The notes below the pieces were generated by a model. It had not been told where the DNA came from, ran no database searches, and saw nothing but the letters and a program-made list of their open reading frames with translations. 64,000 nt of DNA. It comes from Metarhizobium sp017305935 (GTDB lineage: Bacteria > Pseudomonadota > Alphaproteobacteria > Rhizobiales > Rhizobiaceae). The stretch lies in the NCBI RefSeq assembly GCF_029601685.1, contig NZ_JARRIR010000003.1, positions 478,299 to 542,298 of the forward strand. Reading direction: 5' to 3'. Numbering within the stretch: the first letter of the stretch is position 1; the number at the start of each line of letters is the position of its first letter. Below are positions 53,858-62,858 of the stretch, one piece after another. The position numbers were made by a program, and so were the translations under genes.

Positions 53858-55655
53858 CGCGCCTCATCGTGCGCAGGGTCTGCGCCAGCCGGGCTGGGGC
53901 GACGGCCTTGCTGAAGAACCAGCCCTGGAAGTGATCGCAGTCCATCTGCGAAAGCAGCGCCAGATGCTCGGCGGTTTCGACGCCCTCGACGGTGACCCGC
54001 TTGCCGAGGTTGTGGGCGATGTCGACCACGCCACGGATGATCGCCCGGTCTTCGCGCGAGGCGGCCATGTTGGCGACGAAGCTGCGGTCGATCTTCAGGC
54101 GATCGATGGGCAGGTGGCGCAGATGGGTGAGGGAAGCATAACCCGTGCCGAAATCGTCCAGCGCGATCTCGACGCCGGCATCGTGCAAGCGGCGCAGGCC
54201 GTCATGGACGCGCTTCTGGTTCAGCCCGAGGAACATGCCTTCCGTGACCTCGACGCAGAAGCGCTGCGGCTCCAGGCCGGTTTCGGCGCAAAGTTCCAGG
54301 AAGCGGTCAACGAAAACGTCGGAGCGGAAGTCGGAATTGGTGAGATTGACCGCCACGCGGCAGAGCGCCATTCCCTGGCCGGCGAAGGCCGCAACGTCCT
54401 TGAAGGCCCGCTCGAGCATGAAGAGCCCGAGCGCGGCGCGGATGCCGGGATCGGAAAAGCCGTAGTCGAAATCGCCCGGCGCGAGAAGGCCGCGCTGCGG
54501 ATGGCGCCAGCGCATCAGCGCTTCGAGAGAGACCGGTCCGTCTCCCCGGGCGGGAACGATGGGCTGATAGTGCAGCTCGAACATATCCAGCCGCAAGCCG
54601 TTTTCGATATCCCGCAACAGTTCCGAGCGCTGCTCGGCGGCATCGCGAAGCGCCGGATGGAACAGTTCGCAGCGGTCGCGGCCCAGCGACTTGGCCTGGT
54701 AGAGCGCGAGATCGGCGGCCTTCAGCAGGCTCTCCGCATCATCTCCGTCTCGCGGAAAACGGGCGATGCCGAGACTTGCCGAGCAGCGCCGCGTCGTTGC
54801 GCCAAGAGAAATCGGCTGACGGATATCGTTCAGCACAGCCTCGAAGAAGCCGGCGGCGGCGGCCGTCGGTGGGGTGTCGGTCAGCACGATGCCGAACTCG
54901 TCGCCGCCCAGCCGCGATATGAAGGCATGTTCGCCGAGCGCGCCCAGGCGGGCGGCCACCGTCCGCAGCAATTCGTCGCCGGCGTGGTGGCCGAAGGAAT
55001 CGTTGATCTCCTTGAACGTGTCGAGATCGAGCATCGCCAGGTGGAATTCCTCGCCGGTGGCCGCGAACCCCGCGATCAGCATTTCGAGATGCGCCTGGAA
55101 ACGCCGCCGGTTTGGCAGGCCGGTCAGTGGATCGAGATCGGCAAGGCGCTTGAGGCGCTGCTTGCTTGCCCTGAGGTCGACTTCGAGCTGCTTGCGGGCG
55201 GTGATGTCGAAGCGGATCGAGGTATAGCTGTCCACCTTGCCTTGTGGGTTGAGATGAGGAACGACGGTCGTATCGACCCAGTAGAGCGAGCCGTCCTTGC
55301 GGCGGTTGCAGATCTCGCCATGCCAGACCCCGCCCTTGGCGATCGTGCGGTAAAGCGCGCGGAAGAAGTCCGTGTCATGCAGGCCGGATCGCAGCATGCG
55401 GTGATTGGAACCGATAAGCTCCGCCGGCGTGTAGCCGCTGATCTCGCAGAACTTGCCGTTCACATAGGTGATCGTGCCTTGCACGTCGGTCACCGCCACG
55501 ATGGCGGAGCTGTCCAAGGCATAGCGGATGAAATCTTCTTCCGGCCGAAAGTGCGAGACGGCATGCAGCGCCGATGCCATGCTCTCCAGCAGGCACGAAA
55601 GGTCGGTCGCGTTCCTGTCCGCCGGCAGGGCGGCCCTTTGCGTGAGAATGGTCAT
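53847..55655 (-). CDS. PAS-GGDEF-EAL cyclic-di-GMP protein
   Basis: 602 residues with no membrane segment, so cytoplasmic. The order is a PAS domain at about 35-160 (AIVAVTDVQGTITYVNGKFC, then EISGYTPAELIGS, plus a PAC-like GEICNRRKDGSLYWVD), a GGDEF domain with intact RLGGDEFG near residue 250, and an EAL domain with LEALMRW near residue 370 and FGTGYASLTHLR later. Both catalytic motifs look intact, so it could make and break c-di-GMP. The start ATG 55655 is the best fit; the frame stays open to 55775. Confidence 0.92.
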   Translation of the reverse strand: MTILTQRAALPADRNATDLSCLLESMASALHAVSHFRPEEDFIRYALDSSAIVAVTDVQGTITYVNGKFCEISGYTPAELIGSNHRMLRSGLHDTDFFRALYRTIAKGGVWHGEICNRRKDGSLYWVDTTVVPHLNPQGKVDSYTSIRFDITARKQLEVDLRASKQRLKRLADLDPLTGLPNRRRFQAHLEMLIAGFAATGEEFHLAMLDLDTFKEINDSFGHHAGDELLRTVAARLGALGEHAFISRLGGDEFGIVLTDTPPTAAAAGFFEAVLNDIRQPISLGATTRRCSASLGIARFPRDGDDAESLLKAADLALYQAKSLGRDRCELFHPALRDAAEQRSELLRDIENGLRLDMFELHYQPIVPARGDGPVSLEALMRWRHPQRGLLAPGDFDYGFSDPGIRAALGLFMLERAFKDVAAFAGQGMALCRVAVNLTNSDFRSDVFVDRFLELCAETGLEPQRFCVEVTEGMFLGLNQKRVHDGLRRLHDAGVEIALDDFGTGYASLTHLRHLPIDRLKIDRSFVANMAASREDRAIIRGVVDIAHNLGKRVTVEGVETAEHLALLSQMDCDHFQGWFFSKAVAPARLAQTLRTMRRVRA

Positions 55656-56109
55656 GGGAAATACGGATAAACTCGATACAAAGCATACGTCATGCGTTCG
55701 TGGAGAGCGCACCGCGCGCAAAGACATACTCTTTCGAGCACCGTCGAGGCACGAAGGGCAGCCGCGGCGGAACATGCGGCAAACATATCAGCATGATGCT
55801 GTATGGCAGCTTCCGGATAAACGGCCTGCGGAGACCGGGACACCGAAAGATGCAGGCCGATCCTTACGCCATTCCGTGGTCCTTTGTTTGCGCAAGATCA
55901 ACAAGCACGGAATTTTCCTTGCCCGATGGCGCCATGCGCCGCTCGCCCGGCCGCCGTCGTGTGGAAAACGGTATGGGAGCCGAAGCCCGCGTCTCAAGTC
56001 TGGCGCAAAATAGTTTGTATACAAATTAATTCATGGCTAAGGTGACGGGGGAGCATTCGGAACGCGGTTTCGCGTGACGGCGCTGGCGATAGCGTTCGGG
56101 GAGGGGTCG
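55656..56109. other. Divergent intergenic region upstream of glycoside hydrolase operon
   Basis: 454 bp between the GGDEF-EAL gene and the probable GH start, with no convincing gene. It carries the TTTGTATACAAA palindrome at 56014-56025, with AT-rich DNA around it that could hold a promoter for the GH operon. The remaining part is GC-moderate and shows no RNA gene I can recognise. Confidence 0.55.
56014..56025. promoter_or_regulatory. Palindromic operator TTTGTATACAAA, site A
   Basis: A perfect 12-bp palindrome of the FCD-GntR type, 84 bp before the preferred GH start. An identical core, extended to ATTTGTATACAAAT, occurs at 61035-61048 after the operon. Confidence 0.65.
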
Positions 56110-58755
56110 ATGGGCGGCGAGATGGCGGCGGATGCGGAGACAAGCTTTCGCACACCGCCGGCGGGTATGAAAATGGCGGCCTACTGGTTCTGGTCAAGCC
56201 TGCCGGACGATGCCGAGATCGAAAGCCAGTTGCGCGACTTCCGCGACAAGGGATACGGCACCATCCTCATCCAGGCGCGGCTTTCCCTCCCGCGACATGT
56301 GTATCTCGGCGAGGCCTTTCTGGAGCGCTATCGCCGGGCGGTCGAGGAAATGCAGCGGCTTGGCCTCGTCGCCGGGCTTTACGACGATTATAACTGGACG
56401 AGCGGGCAAGCGGGCGGCCGCACGGTCGAGGGCGCGCCGCATCTTCGCGAACGCCACCTGTTCTGGGCGACGGTCGATGGTCTTGAGGGCGAGATCGGCG
56501 GCATCGAAGCGCCTTTCGCCACCGGCATCGGCGCCGATATCGCCGGCTGGATCTACGAGGCCGGCCGGCCGGTCTTCGACGAGTGGGAGATTGTGGCGGC
56601 GCTCGCCCATCCGCCATGCTGCGACGATCCCTCTGCCCTGCGTGATGTCGGCGCGCATATGCGGCTGATGCCGGAAGGGGACGGTTGCCGCTTCACGCTC
56701 GACGGAATGCTGGCGCCGGGCGAGCGTTTGACGGTGTTCATCGCGGCAAGATGTCGGACCTCGCGCCTGATCAACTATCTGCTGCCCGAGGCGGGCGCGC
56801 GCTTCGTCGAAGTCGGGCTCGAACCGTTCGCGCGGGCGCTGGCGGGCCATATGGGCACGACGCTCACATTCCTGTTCTACGACCAGCCGGGGCCGCAATT
56901 CTATAGCTGGAGGCAGAAAACCGGCGCGCTCGGCAACAGCCCGCTTTATGCGCCGCCGTTGCGCGCCGCCGTCGAGGCGGCGGGCGACGAACCGTTCGCC
57001 GCCGTCCTGTTCGCGCTGGTCCATCAACTCGGGCCGGCGACGGCCGCCCTTCGCCTGCGATTTTACCAGGCCTACGGGCGGCTGATGGCGGAGGGTTTTT
57101 TCCTGCCAGTGCGGGATTTCTGCCGTCGTCATGGCCTGCGCTTCACCGGTCACGAGATCCTGCCGCATATTGGCGGTTTCGCGCTGAACGGCGGCTTTTC
57201 CTCCATCGATCCGCGTGTGGCCCCGGCGGTGGATTTCTTCGGCATCGATGCCCTGCGCGACGAGACGGCGGTCGACGTCAACAATTTTTCCGCACAACTC
57301 TCGCCCAGGCTCGGCGATTCCGTGGCGCGCGCCCATGGCCGCAGCCGCACCATGGCCGAGATTTACGCCACCGCGACCCGAACGGAGCGGCGTGGCGCCG
57401 GCCAGTGGGAATTGTCGCCGGCGACCCTGCGCGCCCAGGCGATCCGGTTGCATATGGCCGGGGTGCGCCAGGTGATCATGCATGCGCTCTATCAGAGCGA
57501 CGGCATGGATGACGATCCGCGTCTGTTCGTCAATCCGCGTTTCGATTTCGCCCCCGGCATCAATTTCGAGCCCTGGTGGGGCCATCATGGCGATCTCGCG
57601 GCCGAGACTGCGCGGCTATCCGCCTTCCTCGACGAAGCCGTGCCCGAAACGCCGGTTGCCGTCCTCTATCCGCTGTCGACCGCCTATGTCGAAGGGCCGC
57701 GCCATGCACATGCGGCCCATTTCGGCGCCTGGTGCGCCGGGCTCGCGGCGCTGTCGGCCGGTCATATGATCCTCGATGAGGACAGCCTTTCGGATGCGAC
57801 CGTCTCCGGCGGCGTGCTTGCGGCGAACGGGCTTCGCTTCCGTGCCCTGATCCTGCCGGCGGCCACGCAGATCGCCGCCCCGGCATTGGCAACGATCGCC
57901 GCCTTCGCGGCCGCTGGCGGCGCTGTCTGGCTCTCCGGTCCCGTAGCGCCGGCGCTGGGCGAGGCGACGCGCCGTCTTTGCCGCCAGTGGCCGCAGCCGC
58001 CGGATGCCGGCGAACTGCATCGCCTCGTCGCCGGGCTGGAAACGGAAGCGCCGGCGATCGAGGCGGACGACGTCGTGCTGCGCTTTGTCGGCCGTGACGG
58101 CGCCGGCGCCTGGCGCGTGGTCCTGTTCAACGACAGCGAGCGGCCGGCGGCCGTCCGTGTCGCCGTCAATGGCGACTACGAAATCCGGGATGCCGGGACC
58201 GGCGCGATATCGCCCATCGCCAAAGCCGGATGGCTCGGCTTGCGGCTGGCGCCGCAGGATATCGTCTGCCTGAGGACGTTTCCCCGATCCGGGTCCGCGC
58301 CCGATGTCGATCTGGTGCAAAGCGACGAGGTCGTTGAGATCAGGGCGCTTGGCGACGGCTGGTCGTTCCAGGCCGGACCCGATGGAAAGCCCGGTCCGAT
58401 CTCGGTCGGGCAGGGATGGCAGACGCAGGGCTATGCCGCCCTTTCCGGCACCGGCCATTATGCCTGCCGCTTTTCACTTGCCGAGGCTGCGGATGTGCAT
58501 CTCGATCTTCCGGGCGTCAGCGTCGCCGTCGAGGCCGATATCGACGGCCGCGATTGCGGACGGCGCGCGCGACCGCCGTTCCGGCTCGATCTCGGGCGGC
58601 TCGCCGCCGGCGAGCATATGTTGCGCCTGCGGGTCAGCAACACCGCCGCCAATCGTTATTATGCCGGGACACCCTTCGCCGGCGAACCGTGGCCGGACGA
58701 AAGCGGCTTGACGGCGCCGCCGCGTCTGCTCTTGTTGTGCCCGCGAAAGAGGTGA
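56110..58755 (+). CDS. Large glycoside hydrolase, GH106-like (alpha-L-rhamnosidase type)
   Basis: 881 residues with no signal peptide. The N-terminal catalytic part begins like GH106 proteins (AAYWFWSSLPDDAEIESQLR, then GLYDDYNWTSGQAGG), with a long central region (TGHEILPHIGGFALNGGFSS, NFSAQLSPRLGD, AEIYATATR, HALYQSDG). The C-terminus from about residue 745 looks like a galactose-binding beta-sandwich (WQTQGYAALSGTGHYACRFS). Start choice: ATG 56110 has GGGGAGGGG directly upstream; a GTG at 56074 is possible. A cytoplasmic rhamnosidase or related exo-glycosidase would act on imported glycosides. The family call is from pattern memory. Confidence 0.72.
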   Translation: MGGEMAADAETSFRTPPAGMKMAAYWFWSSLPDDAEIESQLRDFRDKGYGTILIQARLSLPRHVYLGEAFLERYRRAVEEMQRLGLVAGLYDDYNWTSGQAGGRTVEGAPHLRERHLFWATVDGLEGEIGGIEAPFATGIGADIAGWIYEAGRPVFDEWEIVAALAHPPCCDDPSALRDVGAHMRLMPEGDGCRFTLDGMLAPGERLTVFIAARCRTSRLINYLLPEAGARFVEVGLEPFARALAGHMGTTLTFLFYDQPGPQFYSWRQKTGALGNSPLYAPPLRAAVEAAGDEPFAAVLFALVHQLGPATAALRLRFYQAYGRLMAEGFFLPVRDFCRRHGLRFTGHEILPHIGGFALNGGFSSIDPRVAPAVDFFGIDALRDETAVDVNNFSAQLSPRLGDSVARAHGRSRTMAEIYATATRTERRGAGQWELSPATLRAQAIRLHMAGVRQVIMHALYQSDGMDDDPRLFVNPRFDFAPGINFEPWWGHHGDLAAETARLSAFLDEAVPETPVAVLYPLSTAYVEGPRHAHAAHFGAWCAGLAALSAGHMILDEDSLSDATVSGGVLAANGLRFRALILPAATQIAAPALATIAAFAAAGGAVWLSGPVAPALGEATRRLCRQWPQPPDAGELHRLVAGLETEAPAIEADDVVLRFVGRDGAGAWRVVLFNDSERPAAVRVAVNGDYEIRDAGTGAISPIAKAGWLGLRLAPQDIVCLRTFPRSGSAPDVDLVQSDEVVEIRALGDGWSFQAGPDGKPGPISVGQGWQTQGYAALSGTGHYACRFSLAEAADVHLDLPGVSVAVEADIDGRDCGRRARPPFRLDLGRLAAGEHMLRLRVSNTAANRYYAGTPFAGEPWPDESGLTAPPRLLLLCPRKR

Positions 58756-58764
58756 GGAAACCGT

Positions 58765-61008
58765 ATGCGTGGACATTCGACCATACCCCTGTCGAGTGCG
58801 TGGAACAGCTGGTCGACGCGGCCGGCAGAACTGGTCTACCGGCCGCTCGGTCTCAAGGTAACGCCGGTCCTCTATTCCAGCCGTCTTCGACGAACCAGCC
58901 TGATCGAGCCGCGCGCCGACGTCGTGCGTTTCGGCCGGCATGCGATCGGCAATCGCCTGATCGAGCTGGAAACCGAACTGGCCGGAACCGCGATCTCGTT
59001 TCGCGCCGGCGCGGTCGATCCTTTCGTGATGCGTGGTTCCTGGTCGGCTTCGGCCATGGGCGAATGGGGCACGCGCTTCTGGCTGACGCTGGCGGTTTCG
59101 GCCGAGAGCGGCGCGCCGGTGCGGTACGATGAAGGCGAGCAGGTCGCGCTCGTCGAGATCGACCGCCGCTTCCTGGCGGTGGCGACCGCCGACGCGCCGA
59201 TCCAGGTGACGGCGCATGACAGCATCGAGGCATTGCGCGCCGACTTCGAACAGAACGGCTATTTCTATACCGCGACACGCGGCGACCAGGCGCCCGTCAT
59301 CGCCTTGCGCTTCAACATGGAGATGATGCGCTCCGGCGCCTACGGACTGGCGATTGCCGACAGTGCCGCGCTTGCGATCGAGAAGGCGCGGGCGGCGCTT
59401 ACCGTCGGTTCCGCCGATATCGCGCCATTGCAGCGCGGGCGCTTCGAAGGCGCTCTCGACGCCGTGCGCGACATCGTCGGCTGGAACACGATCTGGGATC
59501 CGGTCAACCACCGCATCTATACGGCGGTGACGCGCATCTGGAATCTCGGCGATTTCGCCGTCTGGTACAATGACCAGACGTTTGCGGGGCTGCTGTCTTC
59601 CGTTTTCGATATCGATCTCGCTCGCCAGAACCTGGCGGTGGCGCTGGCCGGCGCGACGCCGCAGGGCAACGTCGCCTGTATCGTCACCTCCAACGACGCC
59701 TGGGTCGATCGCAGCCAGCCGCCGACCGGCGCGCTCGTCGCCTGGCTGTGCTATCGGCGCTCGGGCGAACGCTCGGTGCTGGAGGCAAGCTACGAGGCGC
59801 TGTCGCGCAATCAGCGCTGGTGGCGGCGTAATCGCGATCCCGACGGCGTCGGCCTGATTTCCTGCGGCACCAGCGATGTCGGCGGCGGGCTCTACAAGGG
59901 CACGGTTTTCGGCGCGCGCAACGAAACCGGCATGGACAATTCCGCCACCCATGACGAGGCCGTTTACGATGCGCGCACGCGCACGCTGTCGACCTTCGAT
60001 CTTGGCCTGAATTGCGCGCTTGCCACGGATGCGGAAATGCTGTCGAAGATGGCGGCGGTGCTCGGTCGCGATGCCGAGGCAGCGGAATTCGCAGCGCTTG
60101 CCGCGCGCAGCCGCGACCTGATCCGCACCGAACTCTGGGACGAGGCGCGCGGCATCTTCGCCAACCGCCAGCGCGACGGCGGCTTCGTTCGCTCCCTGTC
60201 GCCGACCTCCTTTTATCCGCTCGTATGCGGCGCGGCGAGCCAGGAGCAGGCCGAACGGCTGCTGGAGCATCTTGCCGACGCCGACACCTTTGCCGGCACG
60301 TTCGTCCTGCCGAACACGACGCGCGACGATCCGGCCTTTTCGGAAAACGTCTACTGGCGGGGACGCATCTGGCCGAACGTCAACTACATGGTCTGGCTGG
60401 GCCTGAAGCGATATGGCTTCGAGGCGCAGGCGGCCGCGCTTGCGCGCGCCAGCTATGATCTGTTCATGCAGTCATGGCGCAAGGACCGCATCGCGGCGGA
60501 AAACTACAACGCCACGACCGGCGAGGCGATGGACCAGGGAGATACCGATCCCTTCTATATCTGGGCCGGCCTGCTGCCCCTGATGGCGTCTGAGGAAACG
60601 ATCGGGTTCGACCCTTGGCGGGGCTGGACGCTGACCAATGACGGACAGGCGGTCTCGGCCGGGCCTGTGCTTTCGCCGCTCGGGCCGGTGCGCGTCGAGG
60701 TCGCTGACGGCGTGCTGTCGCTGATCGACGGCGAACGGACGGTGCTGACGACCGATTTTCACGGGCGATTGACGGATATCGCGTTCGAAAGGGGGCGCTT
60801 TTCCTGTGTGCTGGACGGGAGCCCGGCGGATGGCGCGTTCCTCGCCCTGCACCATATCGGTCCATCTCATGTCATAGCGGCGCGGCTGGACGAACGCACG
60901 CTGGCCGCACTGCCTGCCGACGACGGCGCGCGCTTCGATCTGACCGGCGCCGTGGCCGGCGCGAGGCTTTCGATCTGGCACCTTCCGGCCCCCGAAACGG
61001 TCGCTTGA
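58765..61008 (+). CDS. Six-hairpin (alpha/alpha)6 glycosidase, trehalase/GH63-like
   Basis: 747 residues with no signal peptide. The C-terminal half has features of MGH1/GH63/GH37-type alpha-glucosidases: GWNTIWDPVNHRIYTAVTR, ETGMDNSATHDEAVYD, YWRGRIWPNVNYMVWLGLKR and ENYNATTGEAMDQGDTDPFY. The N-terminal half is beta-rich. The acids in ETGMDN and AENYNATTGE are the likely catalytic positions by family analogy. It starts 9 bp after the GH106-like gene, so the pair is one operon; together they may trim a mixed oligosaccharide. The specificity is unknown. Confidence 0.78.
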   Translation: MRGHSTIPLSSAWNSWSTRPAELVYRPLGLKVTPVLYSSRLRRTSLIEPRADVVRFGRHAIGNRLIELETELAGTAISFRAGAVDPFVMRGSWSASAMGEWGTRFWLTLAVSAESGAPVRYDEGEQVALVEIDRRFLAVATADAPIQVTAHDSIEALRADFEQNGYFYTATRGDQAPVIALRFNMEMMRSGAYGLAIADSAALAIEKARAALTVGSADIAPLQRGRFEGALDAVRDIVGWNTIWDPVNHRIYTAVTRIWNLGDFAVWYNDQTFAGLLSSVFDIDLARQNLAVALAGATPQGNVACIVTSNDAWVDRSQPPTGALVAWLCYRRSGERSVLEASYEALSRNQRWWRRNRDPDGVGLISCGTSDVGGGLYKGTVFGARNETGMDNSATHDEAVYDARTRTLSTFDLGLNCALATDAEMLSKMAAVLGRDAEAAEFAALAARSRDLIRTELWDEARGIFANRQRDGGFVRSLSPTSFYPLVCGAASQEQAERLLEHLADADTFAGTFVLPNTTRDDPAFSENVYWRGRIWPNVNYMVWLGLKRYGFEAQAAALARASYDLFMQSWRKDRIAAENYNATTGEAMDQGDTDPFYIWAGLLPLMASEETIGFDPWRGWTLTNDGQAVSAGPVLSPLGPVRVEVADGVLSLIDGERTVLTTDFHGRLTDIAFERGRFSCVLDGSPADGAFLALHHIGPSHVIAARLDERTLAALPADDGARFDLTGAVAGARLSIWHLPAPETVA

Positions 61009-61034
61009 CAAAGGAAAGACTGCTGCTCATAATC

Positions 61035-61048
61035 ATTTGTATACAAAT
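61035..61048. promoter_or_regulatory. Palindromic operator ATTTGTATACAAAT, site B (orphan)
   Basis: The same palindrome as site A, 27 bp after the stop of the second GH gene. The only thing downstream before the IS element at 61183 is about 130 bp without a recognisable gene. It probably once served a following gene (transporter or regulator) lost with the IS insertion. Confidence 0.6.
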
Positions 61049-61182
61049 AAAAATGAGATGCCTTCCAGTCCATTCGACGTGACCCGAGAGGAAAGCGGGC
61101 TTGCGCGCATGGCGGTAAGGAAAGATGGTGGAACGGCGGTTTCCACGGCATCCGCGTGATGCGGCGGGAAACGGCACATGAG

Positions 61183-61202
61183 CCCACATTTCCCAAGTAA
61201 GG
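61183..61202 (+). repeat. Left terminal inverted repeat of the IS1380-family element
   Basis: CCCACATTTCCCAAGTAAGG; it shares CC, CATT and CCCAAGT in register with the right end. Confidence 0.7.
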
Positions 61203-61276
61203 CGCTGATTTCGCTGTCCTGACCATTATATTTCCTATATAAAACATGGTGTTGAAGGCTGCGAGGGGCGCGTTTC

Positions 61277-62632
61277 ATGGATCACCCAGAGGGTGCGGGC
61301 TTGCAACGGGCAGATCGGGTGGATTTCGACCCTCGCGTGCGGCTGGAATTTCGCGGCACGCAGCTCAGTTCCGACGGCGGCCTTCTGGTGATGCGCGAGC
61401 TTGATGACGCGCTCGGGTTGTCCGATTTGGCGTCAGCGGCGCTGCGCGATACTCGCTCTGGCAAGAACACGGTCCATCGGCTCGACGGCCTGTTCCGGCA
61501 ATCAGTCTTTGGGCGGCTGGCCGGATACGAGGATGTCAACGACGCCAACCGTCTCGCCTGCGATCCGGTCATGCGCCAAGTTGTCGGCGGCAGAGCGGTC
61601 GATGCACAAGCGGCCTCGGCATCGCAGATGGGACGGTTCGAGACCGAGACGCTGGCTCTGGCCGGGAACCGTGCCGCGCTGGCCGACCTGAACGGGCAAT
61701 GGATCGACCGGTTCCATGACCGTAACGGGCTGAAGTACATCGTTCTGGACATGGACAGCTCGGTCAGCCCGACCCATGGCGACCAGGAAGGGTCCGCCTG
61801 GAATGGCCATTTCGACTGTAGCTGCTATCACCCCAACTTTCTGTTCAACCAGTTCGGGATGCTGGAACGCTGCGCCCTGCGCCATGGCAACGTCCACAGC
61901 GCCGATGGCTGGCGTGATGTTCTCGACCCCGTAATTGCGCGCTACGCGGAGCGCGACCTTGGTGGCAGGTTCTTCCGGGCCGATGCTGCCTACGCGATCC
62001 CGGCGATCTATGAGCGATTGGAAGAAGCGCGGTTCTTCTACGCCATCCGGCTGCCCGCAAACGCGGTCCTCAAGGACAAGATCGCGCATCGGCTAACGCG
62101 CCCTGTCGGGCGGCCGTCACTGACCAAGGTCAAGCGGTTCTTCGAGGAATTCGAGTATCAGGCGGCGTCCTGGGACAAGGAACGCCGGGTGATCGCCAAG
62201 ATCGAATGGCATCCGGGCGAACTGTTCCCGCGTGTCGGCTTCATCGTCACCAACCTGCCGATGGAGCCGGACTGGGTGGTGCGGTTCTACAACCAGCGCG
62301 GCACCGCCGAGCAGCACATCAAAGAGGGCAAATACGCCTTTCGCTGGACGCGGCTGTCGTGCCGGAAGTTCCGCGACAATGAGGTGCGGCTGCAACTGCA
62401 CGCCCTGGCGTACAACCTGGCCACCTTCTTGCGCTGCATCGAGCTGCCCGAGGCCATGGCCGACTGGTCGTTGACCAGCCTGCAACTGAAGCTGATCAAG
62501 ATCGGGGCACGTGTGGTCCGTCACGCCCGCACCATCACCTTCCAGCTGGCCGAGGTCGCTGTCACCGGCACGATGGTACGCGCCATCCTCGCCGCTATCC
62601 GCCGATTGCGAGCGCCACCGCTATGCGCATGA
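61277..62632 (+). CDS. IS1380-family transposase
   Basis: A 451-residue DDE transposase of normal family length. It opens with LEFRGTQLSSDGGLLVMREL, typical of IS1380. Candidate catalytic residues are Asp158 or Asp160 in VLDMDSSVSPTHGDQEG, Asp236 in FRADAAYAIP and Glu345 in GTAEQHIKEGK. The frame is complete with no stop or shift, so the element may still be active. About 200 bp of non-coding DNA separate its stop from the right end. Confidence 0.93.
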   Translation: MDHPEGAGLQRADRVDFDPRVRLEFRGTQLSSDGGLLVMRELDDALGLSDLASAALRDTRSGKNTVHRLDGLFRQSVFGRLAGYEDVNDANRLACDPVMRQVVGGRAVDAQAASASQMGRFETETLALAGNRAALADLNGQWIDRFHDRNGLKYIVLDMDSSVSPTHGDQEGSAWNGHFDCSCYHPNFLFNQFGMLERCALRHGNVHSADGWRDVLDPVIARYAERDLGGRFFRADAAYAIPAIYERLEEARFFYAIRLPANAVLKDKIAHRLTRPVGRPSLTKVKRFFEEFEYQAASWDKERRVIAKIEWHPGELFPRVGFIVTNLPMEPDWVVRFYNQRGTAEQHIKEGKYAFRWTRLSCRKFRDNEVRLQLHALAYNLATFLRCIELPEAMADWSLTSLQLKLIKIGARVVRHARTITFQLAEVAVTGTMVRAILAAIRRLRAPPLCA

Positions 62633-62833
62633 TCGCGATCCACGCTCAAACTGAACGAAAGCGGCTGGACAGATCTGTCCGCTGCGCTGAAAAACGCCGC
62701 CCCTGGGCAAGGAAACAGCGGCTTCGCGGTCTGATCCGTCCAGATCCAGCAGTCTGCGCGACCGCAGGTGCCGCTTGCGGCAGAAAATCCTTGTCTAGCG
62801 CTCGGATACAGGCGATCTTCACCTCAAACGACA

Positions 62834-62853
62834 CGCCACTTGGGGAATGCAGG
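62834..62853 (-). repeat. Right terminal inverted repeat of the IS1380-family element
   Basis: Minus-strand sequence CCTGCATTCCCCAAGTGGCG. An ATG in frame with the neighbouring pentapeptide gene lies inside it (62847). Confidence 0.7.
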
Positions 62854-62858
62854 TTCTC

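Larger units (their letters stand above)
61183..62853 (+). mobile_element. IS1380-family insertion sequence, about 1.67 kb
   Basis: One transposase gene bounded by imperfect terminal inverted repeats. The left end is CCCACATTTCCCAAGTAAGG (61183-61202). The right end, read inward on the minus strand, is CCTGCATTCCCCAAGTGGCG (62853-62834); 14 of 20 positions agree without gaps and both begin with CC, as in this family. The length is normal for IS1380. The flanking tetranucleotides (TGAG on the left, TTCT on the right) do not match, so no target duplication is visible. Confidence 0.82.

Noticed and set aside
53811..55670. 619-codon plus-strand frame opposite the GGDEF-EAL gene
   Set aside because: PAS, GGDEF and EAL motifs are all on the minus strand; the plus frame is a shadow.
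61058..61159. 33-codon frame (MPSSPFDVTREESGLARM start) just after operator site B
   Set aside because: It has no ribosome-binding site and no recognisable family, and it ends before the IS. It might be a gene remnant but cannot be supported.
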